Below are positions 11,901 to 23,700 of a stretch of DNA of 64,000 bases, piece by piece. The notes beneath the pieces were generated by a model. That model searched no databases and was not told the origin of the DNA. It saw only the letters and a program-made list of their open reading frames with translations. Source of the DNA: Aradus depressus (Eukaryota > Arthropoda > Insecta > Hemiptera > Aradidae); assembly GCA_963662175.1 (NCBI GenBank), contig OY759221.1, positions 22,741,027 through 22,805,026 on the forward strand, in the 5' to 3' direction. Made by a program: the position numbers and the translations under genes. How positions within the stretch are numbered: the stretch's first letter is position 1; the number at the start of each line of letters is the position of its first letter.

Positions 11901-13990
11901 TAACTAATGGGCGAATCGTCATGAAATTTCACGTAGTATTTTTAAAGGCCAAATAGGAAAAAAAGGTGTGTGGCGTCCCAAAGTTTTGAACGGGAGGGGG
12001 GGTTGTGGGGGGGCCTAAGTATAAATATAGAGCTAACTCATTAACTAATGGGCGAATCGTCATGAAATTTCACATGTAGTATTTTTAAAAGCCAAATCGG
12101 AAAAAAAGGTGTGTGGCGTCCCAAAGTTTTGATCGGGAGGGGGGGTTGTAAGGGGGGCCTAAGTATATAAATAGTGCTAACACATTAACTAATGGGCGAA
12201 TCGTCATGATATTTCACATGTAGTATTTTTAAAAGCCAAATCGGAAAAAAAGGTGTGTGGCGTCCCAAAGTTTTGATCGGGAGGGGGGGTTGTAAGGGGG
12301 GCCTAAGTATATAAATAGTGCTAACACATTAACTAATGGGCGAATCGTCATGAAATTTCACATGTAGTATTTTTAAAAGCCAAATAGGAAAAAAAAGTGT
12401 GTGGCATCCCAAAGTTTTGAACGGGAGGGGGGGTTGTGGGGGGCCTAAGTATAAATATAGAGCTTACTCATTAACTAATGGGCGAATCGTCATGAAATTT
12501 CACGTAGTATTTTTAAAAGCCAAATAGGAAAATAAGGTGTGTGGCGTCCCAAAGTTTTGAACGGGAGGGGGGAGGGGGGGTTGTGGGGGGGCCTAAGTAT
12601 AAATATAGAGCTAACTCATTAACTAATGGGCGAATCGTCATGAAATTTCACGTAGTATTTTTAAAAGCCAAATAGGAAAAAAAGGTGTGTGGCGTCCCAA
12701 AGTTTTGAACGGGAGGGGGGGTTGTGGGGGGGCCTAAGTATAAATATAGAGCTAATTCTTTAACGGTTGGTCGGATTGTCACGAAATTTCACATGGAGTA
12801 TTCCTGAAGGCCAAATAGAAAAATAAGGTGTGTGGCGTCTCAAAGTTTTGAACGGGAGGGGGGGTTGTGGGGGGGCCTAAGTATAAATATAGAGCTAACT
12901 CATTAACTAATGGGCGAATCGTCATGAAATTTCACGTAGTATTTTTAAAAGCCAAATAGAAAAAAAAGGTGTGTGGCGTCCCAAAGTTTTGAACGGGAGG
13001 GGGGGTTGTGGGGGGGCCTAAGTATAAATATAGAGCTTATTCTTTAACGGTTGGTCGGATTGTCACGAAATTTCACATGGAGTATCCTGAAGGCCAAATA
13101 GAAAAATAAGGTGTGTGGCGTCCCAAAGTTTTGAACGGGAGGGGGGGTTGTGGGGGGGCCTAAGTATAAATATAGAGCTAGCTCATTAACGGTTGGTCGA
13201 ATTGTCACAAAGTTTCACATGTAGTATTCCTTAAGACCAAATAAAAAAATAGGCGGTGTAACGTCTCAAAATTTTGTACGGGAGGGGGGGTAGTGGCGGG
13301 GGGGCCTAAGTATAAATATGGTGCTAGCTCAATAAGGGTTGGTCGTATTGTCATGGAATTTCACATGTAGTATTCTTAAAAGCCAAATAGAAATATAGGG
13401 TGTATATGTCACAAAATTTTGAACGGGAGGGTGGGTTGATGGGGGCCTAAGTATAAGTATAGTGATAAGTCATTAACGGATGATCGGATTGTCACGAAAT
13501 TTCACATGTAGTATTCCTGGAGGCCAAATAGAAAAATAGGCGGTGTGACGGCTCAAAATTGTTTACGGGAGGGGGGGTTGTGGGGGGGCCTAAGTATAAA
13601 TATAGTGCTAGCTCATTAACGGTTGGTCGTATTGTCATGGAATTTCACATGTAGTATTCTTAAAAGCCAAATAGAAATATAGGGTGTATATGCCACAAAA
13701 TTTTGAACGGGAGGGTGGGTTGATGGGGGCCTAAGTATAAGTATAGTGATAAGTCATTAACGGATGATCGGATTGTCACGAAATTTCACATGTAGTATTC
13801 ATAAAGGCCAAATAGAAAAATAGGGTGTGTGACGTCAAAAAATTGTGAACGGGAGGGGGGTTATGGGGGTAGGCCTAAATTTGAAGATAGTGATAGGTCA
13901 TTAACGGATGATTGGATTGTCTCGAAATTTCACATGTAGTATTCTTGATGGTCAAATAAAAAAATACACTATGTGACATTTTAAAAATTT
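5925..13990 (+). repeat. 144-147 bp G-rich tandem array in Helitron
   Basis: About 50 units of 144-147 bp, interrupted by the duplicated flank at 9601-10036. Each unit has 'ggtgtgtggcgtcccaaag', a G-rich core (gggaggggggg-ttgtggggggg), 'cctaagtataaatatag', 'gctaactcattaactaatgg' and 'catgaaatttcacatgtagt'. At least three variant classes alternate (atcggg / aacggg; ctaatgggcg / cggttggtcgg), which suggests higher-order amplification. Units from about 13320 are more diverged. Short ORFs here recur by duplication and are not genes. Confidence 0.9.
9601..13335 (+). repeat. Second copy of a 4.25-kb tandem duplication
   Basis: Sequence from 5354 restarts at 9601 (offset 4247 bp), including 435 bp of the flanking TIR element and the Helitron 5' end (5791 repeats at 10038). 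The two copies stay nearly identical. Copy 2 is about 0.5 kb shorter because 145-bp units were lost, for example at the scar near 10760. The junction at 9600/9601 falls inside a G-rich unit. Confidence 0.85.
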
Positions 13991-14079
13991 GGGAGGGGGG
14001 CTAAGCATAAAAATAATGCTGAATCATTGAAGGGTAATCGGATTGTCATGAATTTCACATGTAGTAGTAGTAACTATGT

Positions 14080-14940
14080 ATTCGCTGTGGGGTTCACTGT
14101 TGCAAGACATTTACTAGCTGTGATGCCCAGCGTTCCTAATATCGTACTAGCTGTGGGGTCCGCTGTTGCAAGGCACTTACTAGCTGTAGTGCTCAGCCCC
14201 AGCGTTCCTAACTATGTACTGGCTGTGGGGTTCGCTGTTGCAAGGCACCTACAAGACATTTACTAGCTGTGATGCCCAGCGTTCCTAATTACGTACTAGC
14301 TGTGGGGTCTGCTGTTGCAAGGCGCTAGCAGTGTGGCCCAGCGTATTTAACTACGTAGGTACTAGCTGTGGGGTCCGCCGTTGCAAAACTCATACTAGCT
14401 ATGATGCCCTGTGGTTCTAACTACATACTAACTGTGGGGTCCGCAGTTGCAAGGCACCTACTACCTGTAGGGCCCAGCGTTCCTAAAAACGTACTAGCTG
14501 TGGGGTCCGTCGTTGCAAAAGCATACTAGCTGTGATGCCCAGTGGTTCTAACTACGTACTAGCTGTGGGGTCCGCTGTTGCAAGGCACTTACTAGCTGTG
14601 ATGCCCAGCGTTCCTAACTTCGTACTAGCTGTGGGTCCGCTCTTGCGAGGCACATACTAGCTGCGGTGACCAGCGTTCTAACTACGTACTAGCTGTGGGA
14701 TCCGCCGTTGCAAGGCATATACTACCTCTGGTGCCCAGCGTTCCTAACTACGTACTAGCTGTGGTGCCCAGCGTTGCAAGGCATATATTAGCTGTGGTCA
14801 CAAACGTTCTTAAGTTCGCACTGGCTAGGATGTCCAGCGATGCTAAGTATTCACTATCTGTGGTTTCCGCTGTTGAAAGACGCATACTAGCTGTGATGCC
14901 CAGGGGTCCTAAAAACTTACTAGCTGGGGTGTTTGACGTT
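14080..14940 (+). repeat. 33-bp alternating array near Helitron 3' end
   Basis: About 26 subunits of roughly 33 bp alternate between 'tactagctgtgatgcccagc' and 'tactagctgtggggtccgct' forms, giving a 66-bp dimer. Because 33 is a multiple of 3, repetitive ORFs appear (14027-14266, 14695-14952); these are by-products. The subunit resembles the reverse complement of the Helitron 3' end. Confidence 0.8.
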
Positions 14941-15150
14941 GAAGGACTATAAGCCTTATTCCGTATGAATAATTGAAAATTATAACATCATGAATGTACT
15001 GTTGAAGAATTTAAAAGACTTATAGGAGATAATAGTAGAAAAGTCAAAGTTCCCCGGGCAATGCCGGGTATTACTGCTAGTAGTTAATAAAAATTGTAGT
15101 TAGTCCGGTTCCCTTAAATATATTTTAAATTATTCACTTAACATTTTAAC

Positions 15151-16904
15151 GTTTCCTATAAAATTCCTTCTTTTTGCGAAAGTTTTCTTCCTTTAAATAA
15201 AATAGAGACTAAAGTTTGTAAAATTTATTTATTGTGATGGTAACATAGTTCTTGTCATCATGGACCATAAGGAACAATTGATGAATACGTAATATGTACT
15301 AGATAAAATATATTATTTTTCTATCAATGTCCAACTGTATTTAATCCCTTTCATGAATTACAGTAGACCATTAGTATTAAAATGTATTTCTTGTTTCATG
15401 TCATTTGCACTACAGCTTGTCAAATTTTACTCATATCCTCAATATTTTCTTATTGAATTAATTACCAATACGATATATTGAAACTGACTACTTTTATTAT
15501 GATAATAGTCAATTTGATGGGAGAAAAACAATAAAACACTTTTTCAGGCACAGTACAACTTTAATCCCCTTTCATAAACTGTTCACAACTGCCATCTTGG
15601 CTCTCACCTCTCTACTATCCACTGCCTTCTCAATACATACTAGTTTCAATACCCCTCCTCAATTTAAAGTTTCTCTAACAATTTTTTTTTTTTATAAACT
15701 ATAAATTGCATTACAATTATATACAGAGAATAACATAGGTCAAAAAATAATAGAATCATGAACAAAACAAACAAAAATTAGTAACAATTCAAAACTGACA
15801 GTTTGTCTCTAAGGTACTCAAACTTATTTACAGGTAGTGCCTTAGTGAATATATCAGCGACATTCTCTTCTGATTTAACATATTTTACATTGATTGACCT
15901 TTGTATACAACATCTTTAACAAAATTTGCTTTAATATCGATATGTTTCGATCTCTTTGAATTTTCATAATTATGAATCATATGAATGGCACTTTTATTGT
16001 CTACATATAACACTGGTACACTATCACGTTTCCTATAAAATTCCTTCTTTTTGCGAAAGTTTTCTTCCTTTAAATAAAATAGAGACTAAAGTTTGTAAAA
16101 TTTATTTATTGTGATGGTAACATAGTTCTTGTCATCATGGACCATAAGGAACAATTGATGAATACGTAATATGTACTAGATAAAATATATTATTTTTCTA
16201 TCAATGTCCAACTGTATTTAATCCCTTTCATGAATTACAGTAGACCATTAGTATTAAAATGTATTTCTTGTTTCATGTCATTTGCACTACAGCTTGTCAA
16301 ATTTTACTCATATCCTCAATATTTTCTTATTGAATTAATTACCAATACGATATATTGAAACTGACTACTTTTATTATGATAATAGTCAATTTGATGGGAG
16401 AAAAACAATAAAACACTTTTTCAGGCACAGTACAACTTTAATCCCCTTTCATAAACTGTTCACAACTGCCATCTTGGCTCTCACCTCTCTACTATCCACT
16501 GCCTTCTCAATACATACTAGTTTCAATACCCCTCCTCAATTTAAAGTTTCTCTAACAATTTTTTTTTTTTATAAACTATAAATTGCATTACAATTATATA
16601 CAGAGAATAACATAGGTCAAAAAATAATAGAATCATGAACAAAACAAACAAAAATTAGTAACAATTCAAAACTGACAGTTTGTCTCTAAGGTACTCAAAC
16701 TTATTTACAGGTAGTGCCTTAGTGAATATATCAGCGACATTCTCTTCTGATTTAACATATTTTACATTGATTGACCTTTGTATACAACATCTTTAACAAA
16801 ATTTGCTTTAATATCGATATGTTTCGATCTCTTTGAATTTTCATAATTATGAATCATATGAATGGCACTTTTATTGTCTACATATAACACTGGTACACTA
16901 TCAC
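15151..16904 (-). repeat. 877-bp tandem duplication of a copia 3' end
   Basis: 15151-16027 and 16028-16904 are almost identical direct copies. Read on the minus strand, each holds the C-terminal end of the copia polyprotein, its stop, a purine tract (gaggagggg) and downstream LTR-like sequence. The copies touch directly, so this is a segmental duplication and not an LTR pair. Confidence 0.85.
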
Positions 16905-18985
16905 TTTCGCCTTTTAAAACACTTTCAACAAGACCACATACATGGAGAATTTCTGTGGTTGTCTGAGCTGCTGCTACATACTCTGCTTCGGCGGTTGATA
17001 GAGCCACAGTCTTTTGCTTCATTGACTGCCATGATACGAGGTTTCCTAAGTAATATACGGCTGAACCACTAGTACTTTTTCTGTCACTTCTGTCTCCGGC
17101 CAAATCAGCATCCGAATAGGCTGTCACGAACGCAAGTTGATTTTTCTTGAAAATTAGCCCATAGTCTCTTGTTGATCTCAGGTATCTTACGATTCTTTTT
17201 GCTGCTTTCCATAATGAATTAGTAGGTTTGTCGAGAAATCTGCTAAGGTACGAAGTTGCAAACATTATGTCGGATCTACTTGCCATACACAGATACATCA
17301 GACTTCCTATCAGTTGTCTGTATGGAACATCAACGATTTCGCCTAAATTTTCTGGGCCAGCACCATGTGCAATTGGTGTATTTGATCCATTACAGTCAAT
17401 CATTCGAAATTTTTTAAGAATTGCATCAACTAATTTTCCTTGGGTTATTTTTATCTCAGTCTCATTTCTAACTATTTCCATACCGAGAAAATAGTTTATC
17501 TGTCCATACCGAGAAAATAGTTTATCTGTCCAAGATCCTTGGCGTTGAATTCTATCTTTAATATTTTTACAAACTCAGTCACTTCATCTTCAACACCAAT
17601 TAGAAGAATGTCGTCCACAAAAATGAGGAGCCATAAGTTTTCTTTGGACCATAGGCATACGTCTCTCTCTGATCGTAGAAGCCCAGAGCTTGATGCGAAC
17701 TCATTGAACCTTTTGTTCCACTGACGTGGGGCTTCCTTCAATCCATAGAGCGCCTTTTTTAATTTGCATGTCTTAGTTTTTACATCTACCCCTTCTGGAG
17801 TTTTGATGTATATTTCTTTTTCCAGATCACCGTTTAAGAACGCCGTTGGAATGTCTAATTTCGAACTCATTATTTAGGGCGAAAGATATCATAGTTCTGA
17901 TAGTGGACATCTTGGCCACAGGAGAGTATACGTCATAATAACATTCTTCTTGATATCCGCGTGCTACAAGTCTTGCTTTCTTGACACCGTCTTGTTTTGT
18001 ACGAAATATCCACTTGGTTTCGATAGCCTTTTGACCATCGGGAAGCTTGGCAGGGACCCATGTTTCGAACTTTTCATGGGCTTTCATTTCTTCTAGAATA
18101 GCTGATTGCCATTCTTCTCCGGCTTCAACTGCTTCAGAATATGATTGAGGGTCATCCCCATCTGAAAGTAGACAATATGCATAATATAACTCATAATCAT
18201 CAAGATGGGAGGGTAACTTAGTGTGCCTTTGTGACTGCTTTCTTACTTTTTCTTGAGATTCTTTCTCTTCTTCTGAGTCTGATTCTTCTTGTATCTGACC
18301 TTCATTATAAATCGAGTTATCTTGGACGTGACACTCAGGGTCATTCTCAGTTAAAATCACTGGAGATTTTTGTTCCAGGTCTTCTAGGTTATTAATACCT
18401 CCTTTACATTTGTACTAGTAGTTCTTCTCATCAAATCTGACGTCTCTGGATACGATTATTTTGCCACTAGAGGGATCCCACAACCTTTATCCAGGTCCAC
18501 CGTATCCTACGAGTCTGTACTCGCTTGCACGAGGCTCTAACTTTGATTTTTTTGGCAAATTTGAAGCCCATGCCTTGCTTCCAAAAATTCGCAACCTGCT
18601 CAAGTCCAATCTGCCAGTGTATAGTTTAACTGGTATTTCCCCCCTGTTAAGCTGCAGTTCTTACTGCTTCCCCCCAAAGACTTTTGGGGAGATTTGAGTC
18701 AACAAACATTGTTCTTACCTTGTCTAGGATTGTTCTGTTCAGTCTTTCGGATACACCGTTCTGCTGCGGTGAATATCCTGCTGTGAATTCTTGTGAAATT
18801 CTATTTTCATAAAAATATCTTTTAAGATTATCATCTAGGAACTCTCCTCCTTTATCAGTCCTGATTCTAGATACTCTTGTTCCATCATTATTCAATTTAT
18901 TTATGTGATAGATTAAGTTTGCTGCTGTTTCGCTCTTGTGTTTCATTAAATAAATAACGACAAAATGCGTATAATCATCTGTATT
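16655..18985 (-). pseudogene. Ty1/copia polyprotein relic (integrase-RT-RNase H)
   Basis: On the minus strand, in order: integrase core with DDYTHF (near 18980), RTDKGGEF and PQQNGVSERLNR (18946-18647); a broken linker; RVT_2 reverse transcriptase (18360-17496) with KWIFRTKQDG, ARLVARGYQ, LDIPTAFLNG and the FVDD active site; RNase H (17481 to about 16760) with SDADLAGD, STAEAEY and YVDNKSA; and a tail DIFTKALP ending at 16655. Gag, protease and the integrase zinc finger are missing, so it is 5' truncated. Frames are broken near 18640, 18440 and 17870. A 26-bp microduplication at about 17480-17530 breaks the frame between FLGM and the following domain. No intact 5' LTR is seen. Confidence 0.85.
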
Positions 18986-19689
18986 GAAAACAATGTTTAA
19001 AGATGAATGAATCTTATGCTGTGATGAAATTAGAAAAAAAAACTAGAAATAGGATTTATATATTTTTCCCCTCATGTAAAAAAAATTACTTTTTTTTATA
19101 ATAATGTTAAACTTTGCAGTTTTGAATTACTTGTAGATGTACAAGTGTATTATACTGTGTATATTCTTATCAAATTAATATTTATTTCGGTATCTATATC
19201 TTTCTTCTCTCTGGAATAATGCTATGTAGAGAAAGGAACTTAAGTTTTATATTTGTAACTGTTAATTAAAATATATAAATTTATTTTTTTATTTGTGTTT
19301 AAACGTAACTGTTATTAACGATGTATATGGATTATAATATATCTAATTATGTGCTCCTTGAATTTAACAGGAAGCTATTTAGTTAATAATTATTTCACTA
19401 TTAACCACATCTTTATCCATTTTTATGAAATTTTGTCTAGATTTCTGTAAATATTCATTTAAATTAAGAAAATAAAGTTTATTTTCAATTCCAAGGAGGA
19501 AAGACAGTTGTCGTAGAAACGTACATATATATTTATGTAATTAATATAAAACAGTTATTTTGATTCTGTTTTTGTCATCCCAGCATTCTGTACTAATTTT
19601 TGTTCTTCTGGGTCATTTTAGTGTAGTTTGAAGTTTCGTATTTTGGCTGTTGACAAGTGTAAACTAATTTTTGGTTAGTGTTCTGCAAA
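18986..19689. other. AT-rich stretch without recognised feature
   Basis: No coding or repeat signal recognised between the copia breakpoint and the LINE tail. Confidence 0.4.
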
Positions 19690-20295
19690 CCTGTTTTTTT
19701 TTTCTTTAAGGCATTTCGACCACGAGGGTCATGGATGTCTGATGGATGCAGGTTTGTGGGAATCCTAGCTGGCGAATTTGAATAGGCGCAGATTAATAAT
19801 CATCGAGATTGCTGTACTTGATGAAAACAATTTTGTTTATAATTTAGAGAGGGAATTTCAGAAATATCTACCGCAAAGTTGAAATTCTGCTGGGGATTAT
19901 ATGCCATGCATTCAGTTACAATGTGTCTGATAGAAAGTTCGACCTCGCTGTACTGACACAGGAGTTCCTGAGCCATCAGATATCCATGAGTCAGCCTGTT
20001 GTGTCCTATACGTAACCGAGTTAAAATTACTTCTTTCCTTTTTTTCTCTTATTGAAGTGTTGCAAACTCGAGTGGAGCTTTTGATAATCCTTAGCTTATT
20101 ATCAGTCATACCGAGCCACCGAATCTGCCATTTGATCCAGACTTTTCCTAGGCAATGAAGTCACTTACAGGGACTTCGGATGTGGGTAGTCCTTATCTGC
20201 TGACTCGTTACCTGCAATGGCACAATGACCTGTGATCCAGAGGAAACCAACCTGTTAACCCCTAACATGGTGTACAAGAATTGGTAGGTATAGGT
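19690..20295 (-). pseudogene. LINE relic with RNase H domain
   Basis: The minus strand carries an RNase H motif (GHCAIAGNESAD near 20220), then RLTHGYLMAQE, a CQYSEVELSIRHIVTEC segment with the Cys-X-His-X-Cys pattern of LINE pol C-termini, and a poly-A tail (T-run at about 19697-19707). This fits an I/R1-like non-LTR element with RNase H. Several frameshifts and stops; only the 3' end remains. Confidence 0.7.
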
Positions 20296-20668
20296 TAGCA
20301 TAATATTTAAGTGGGCATTACAGTGCAGAATGTGAGGTCTTTAGGAGGATTTTAGATACACATATAAAAAATCGCATCGATACATTGTCTATCGGGAGTT
20401 ATTGTGTTCACAGACATATATTTTTATAATCACGAGGATCGGAACTTGAAATTCTGATAAAAACTCAACATCCAGATAACTTCCACTATACTTTGTGTAC
20501 CTGGAGAAGTGAAAAATTTGGTTTCTGTTTCTTTTTTTACGGTTATACCCTTTCTCCTTTATAGCGTCGATATATTCTACATGTATCTAAGTACTTAAAA
20601 TCGGGATCTTTAAAGAGAAATCATTCCTCTGTGAAAAAACAAAAAAAACAAGATGAACCAACAAATCT
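20296..20668. other. Spacer downstream of Cdc25-2
   Basis: Only a piece resembling the hairpin end of repeat family R near 20480-20515 ('acttccactatactttgt'). Otherwise no signal. Confidence 0.35.
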
Positions 20669-20674
20669 TTTATT
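20669..20674 (-). terminator. Poly(A) signal AATAAA of Cdc25-2
   Basis: AATAAA on the minus strand about 115 nt after the stop codon at 20790. It is the first such hexamer after a plausibly short 3' UTR. Confidence 0.5.
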
Positions 20675-20789
20675 TGCGCAGAATACATATTTTCCTTAAA
20701 AAATACTTAAATACAAAGTAAAGTCACAGTTATAAAATTACATAAATTAAATATATACTTAAATTTGGTTAGTTTAAAGCATATACAAA

Positions 20790-23700
20790 CTATAAATATT
20801 TTTCAATGTCGGCCAAAGATTTGACAGGAAACCGGCTGTCTTGGCAGGTAGTCGGGGCCCAGGGCTGATGGCAGAGAGACATATAATGCTTCATCTGGAC
20901 AGTGAAGGCTGGGTCCTGCATCCGAATGATGGCCTGCGGCTCGCACAGTGTCTTCTGTTCCCCCGCGAAGAAGGCTCTGTAGCCCCCATGAAGGAGGTAA
21001 CATTCAGGGTAGGAGGGCCTCGAACACAACGTACTCAGATGTTGGATCGTGTCTCTCACCAGGCGCAGTCTAGCAAAGAACACAATTTAGAATAAATCAA
21101 AAATCAAGAGTAAGTGTAATGAATACATTCGACAATTTTCTTGTTTAGGAATAAATGAAATTAAGTCGGTGAATCCACTGCAATGTACTTCCCCAGCGAA
21201 CTAATCAAATTTTATCGTTCTCCGTCCAAAACCAATTTTTGACTTATAGTGCCTTCTGAATAATATATATTTCACAAAATATATACAATTAGCATCCTCC
21301 CGTGTTTTGAATAGTACAAAACATTTTTTGTATTCAGCTAAGATTGTTTATATTATTTATAACTTTTCACTTTTCATTTTCAAATGTACGATATCAAGAA
21401 AAATATTTAAGTTGATAAAAATTCAGGGTATAAAACATTTTTTGTAATTCTTTCATTTGGAATTAATAAAAAATTGATTTTCTGAATTCCCTGACCATGA
21501 AAGACCTACCTACATACAGTAGGCTATGTGAAAAACAATCTGATCGCAAATCAATTCCTACATATTTAAATGTTTGCCCCTGCGATTTATTAATTGTTAT
21601 TGCATAAAAGAGCTTAATTGTCAGAAGAAAGTTATTGTTAAGTTGATGAAACATCCACTAAGGGAAAGTATAGTTCTTGATTGGTAGGCGGATATTGTGG
21701 ACTTTCGCGGTGCTGGCGGACGCAACCTATCGATAATACGTTAACTACTCCCTCAACCGGTTGTTATAAGGCGACGCATGTGCCTTAGCTCCGGTACAAA
21801 AAAAAATCAAGTATTTAAAAAAAAAAAAAATTAAATAGGATTTTTTTTTGGCTATAACCATCGCGGAAACGTAACGTCATAGAAAAAAAAAATATTGAAA
21901 TTAGGTCCAGTAGTTTTTAAGATTAGCCCGAATATCAAACAAACGCTGTTTCTAAATATTAGTATTATATACTATATTGTATAAATAAAACAAACTTATT
22001 TTTTGAAATATTGTCTATTCCACTAAAGATATTTATAAAACTACCGGTTTCGGCCTCACACCATCGTCAGGTCTAGTTATGAACTAAGTCTTAGTTCACA
22101 ACTAGACCCGACGATGGTGTGAGGCCGATATTTTTATAAATATCTTTAGTGGAATAGACAATATTTCAAAAAATAAGTTTGTTTTATTTATTACAAATTC
22201 CACAATATGTCCGCGTTCCTTAACTTGGAAGTTGTTAGTATTATATACTTCAGTTATTGCTACAATCATCAACCACTTAACAAATACCAAGTGGAAGTCC
22301 AACAGGTTCACAGATCTGTCCTTTCTCCACCCAGCGGGACTTACTCTGTCGCTTCCTCCTGAGAAGGCAGTATTTGTTAAGTCGAGGCTGAATGTAGCAA
22401 TACCGAAAGTACTCTCATATTATATATATTTTGTGAAATAGACAATATTATTAAAAACATAATGTTAAGTATCACGGAAAGAGATAGATCAGGCTTGTAA
22501 TTGATAAAAACAAACATCAAATTCCTGCCAAGCTTTCGGACTTTAGTGTGCCTTCTTCAGGGATATAATTCTTGTAATATAACATTAAAAAGTGAATGTG
22601 ACTAAACAAACATCTACATCATGAGCTAATATAATTTATAAAATATTTAAACCAAAATAAAATATATTTAAATAAAACTTGTGTTTAGATATATTTTATT
22701 TTCGTTACCAAAGGGTTAAAAGATATATTCGCACGATGTAGGTTTTGTTTGTTAAGTTACATTTAGTTCTTAGTGTCGTATCTTTACTTCTATACTATAA
22801 ACTCACTGATAAATATGTTTCTATATATAATTCTACGAGCTTGTTTTCATCGACCACAAGCCTGATTTCTCCTTCTTATTACATCGTTGGTCAGTTTCTA
22901 AAATTGTGAACAACAACATCTTGTTTCAATATTTTATTCGCTTCGAAACATCAAGGATCACTAGTATTTGTGACAAAAGTACAAATATATGTATTTCCAC
23001 AGAATTTCCTGTTTTTTGACTAATTGACTAGACTAGTAGTTAAATTCAGTTCCTTTATATCCCAAAAATATCTCCGCTTTGAGCTACTGATAAATACAAT
23101 AATTACTATACATGAAATTCACTTAATTAAAATGACTCACAATGTGGGACTCCTTCCCAGTGATATTTCACAATAGAATACCAGAACGTTTTTTTTCTCT
23201 GGACACTCGGACAATCGACTGGAAGCTTCCTTCAGAAGATTAAACATTTGTTGAGAGGTAAACATGTTGACAGCTCCCCTGATGTGACCCCCGCTGTACT
23301 CGTAAGGAAACCTGAAACAAACAATAATTTAGATACAATACGATTTGGTGATTATAGGTTGTATAAAACATAACTTTAAACATGTTAACTTTATTAAGAA
23401 AGTTAGTAACTTACATGATTTTAATAATAAGTTAAAATATTCAATGATTTTGTGGCCTGCGGCCTTTAAAACGATGTTCTACTCAAAACTCATATTAGCA
23501 AGGCCTTCCTCCTTTCCCCTTAATATATATATATATATATATATATTTTGGTTTCTTTAGTAGTAAAGTACTGCTTGCTACTTAGTAAAGGTACTGCCAA
23601 TATAATAGATCTGCCAAATATCCATATGATCAAACGTTGGAAATTTGATTTGCTACATTTTACGTTTTACACATTAACCTCGAGAAGTCAACGGTTCAAA

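Larger units (their letters stand above)
5791..15080 (+). mobile_element. Giant non-autonomous Helitron
   Basis: The 5' end reads TCTATATTAATAAAGCTGAA after an A at 5790. The 3' end has the hairpin CCCGGGCAATGCCGGG (15053-15068), 8 nt, then CTAG (15077-15080) followed by T. TC start, hairpin, CTRR end and A/T insertion site are the Helitron hallmarks. There is no Rep/helicase gene; the interior is nearly all tandem arrays. An internal duplication supplies a second 5' end at 10038, so the simple element would be 10038-15080. A separate Helitron-type helicase relic lies at 21463-21654. Confidence 0.75.

Noticed and set aside
5925..13990. CRISPR-like array
   Set aside because: Units are 145 bp, contiguous, without unique spacers, in a eukaryotic context between Helitron ends.
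15151..16904. The two 877-bp direct copies as a pair of LTRs
   Set aside because: They adjoin directly and each contains the end of the pol coding region, so they are a tandem duplication.
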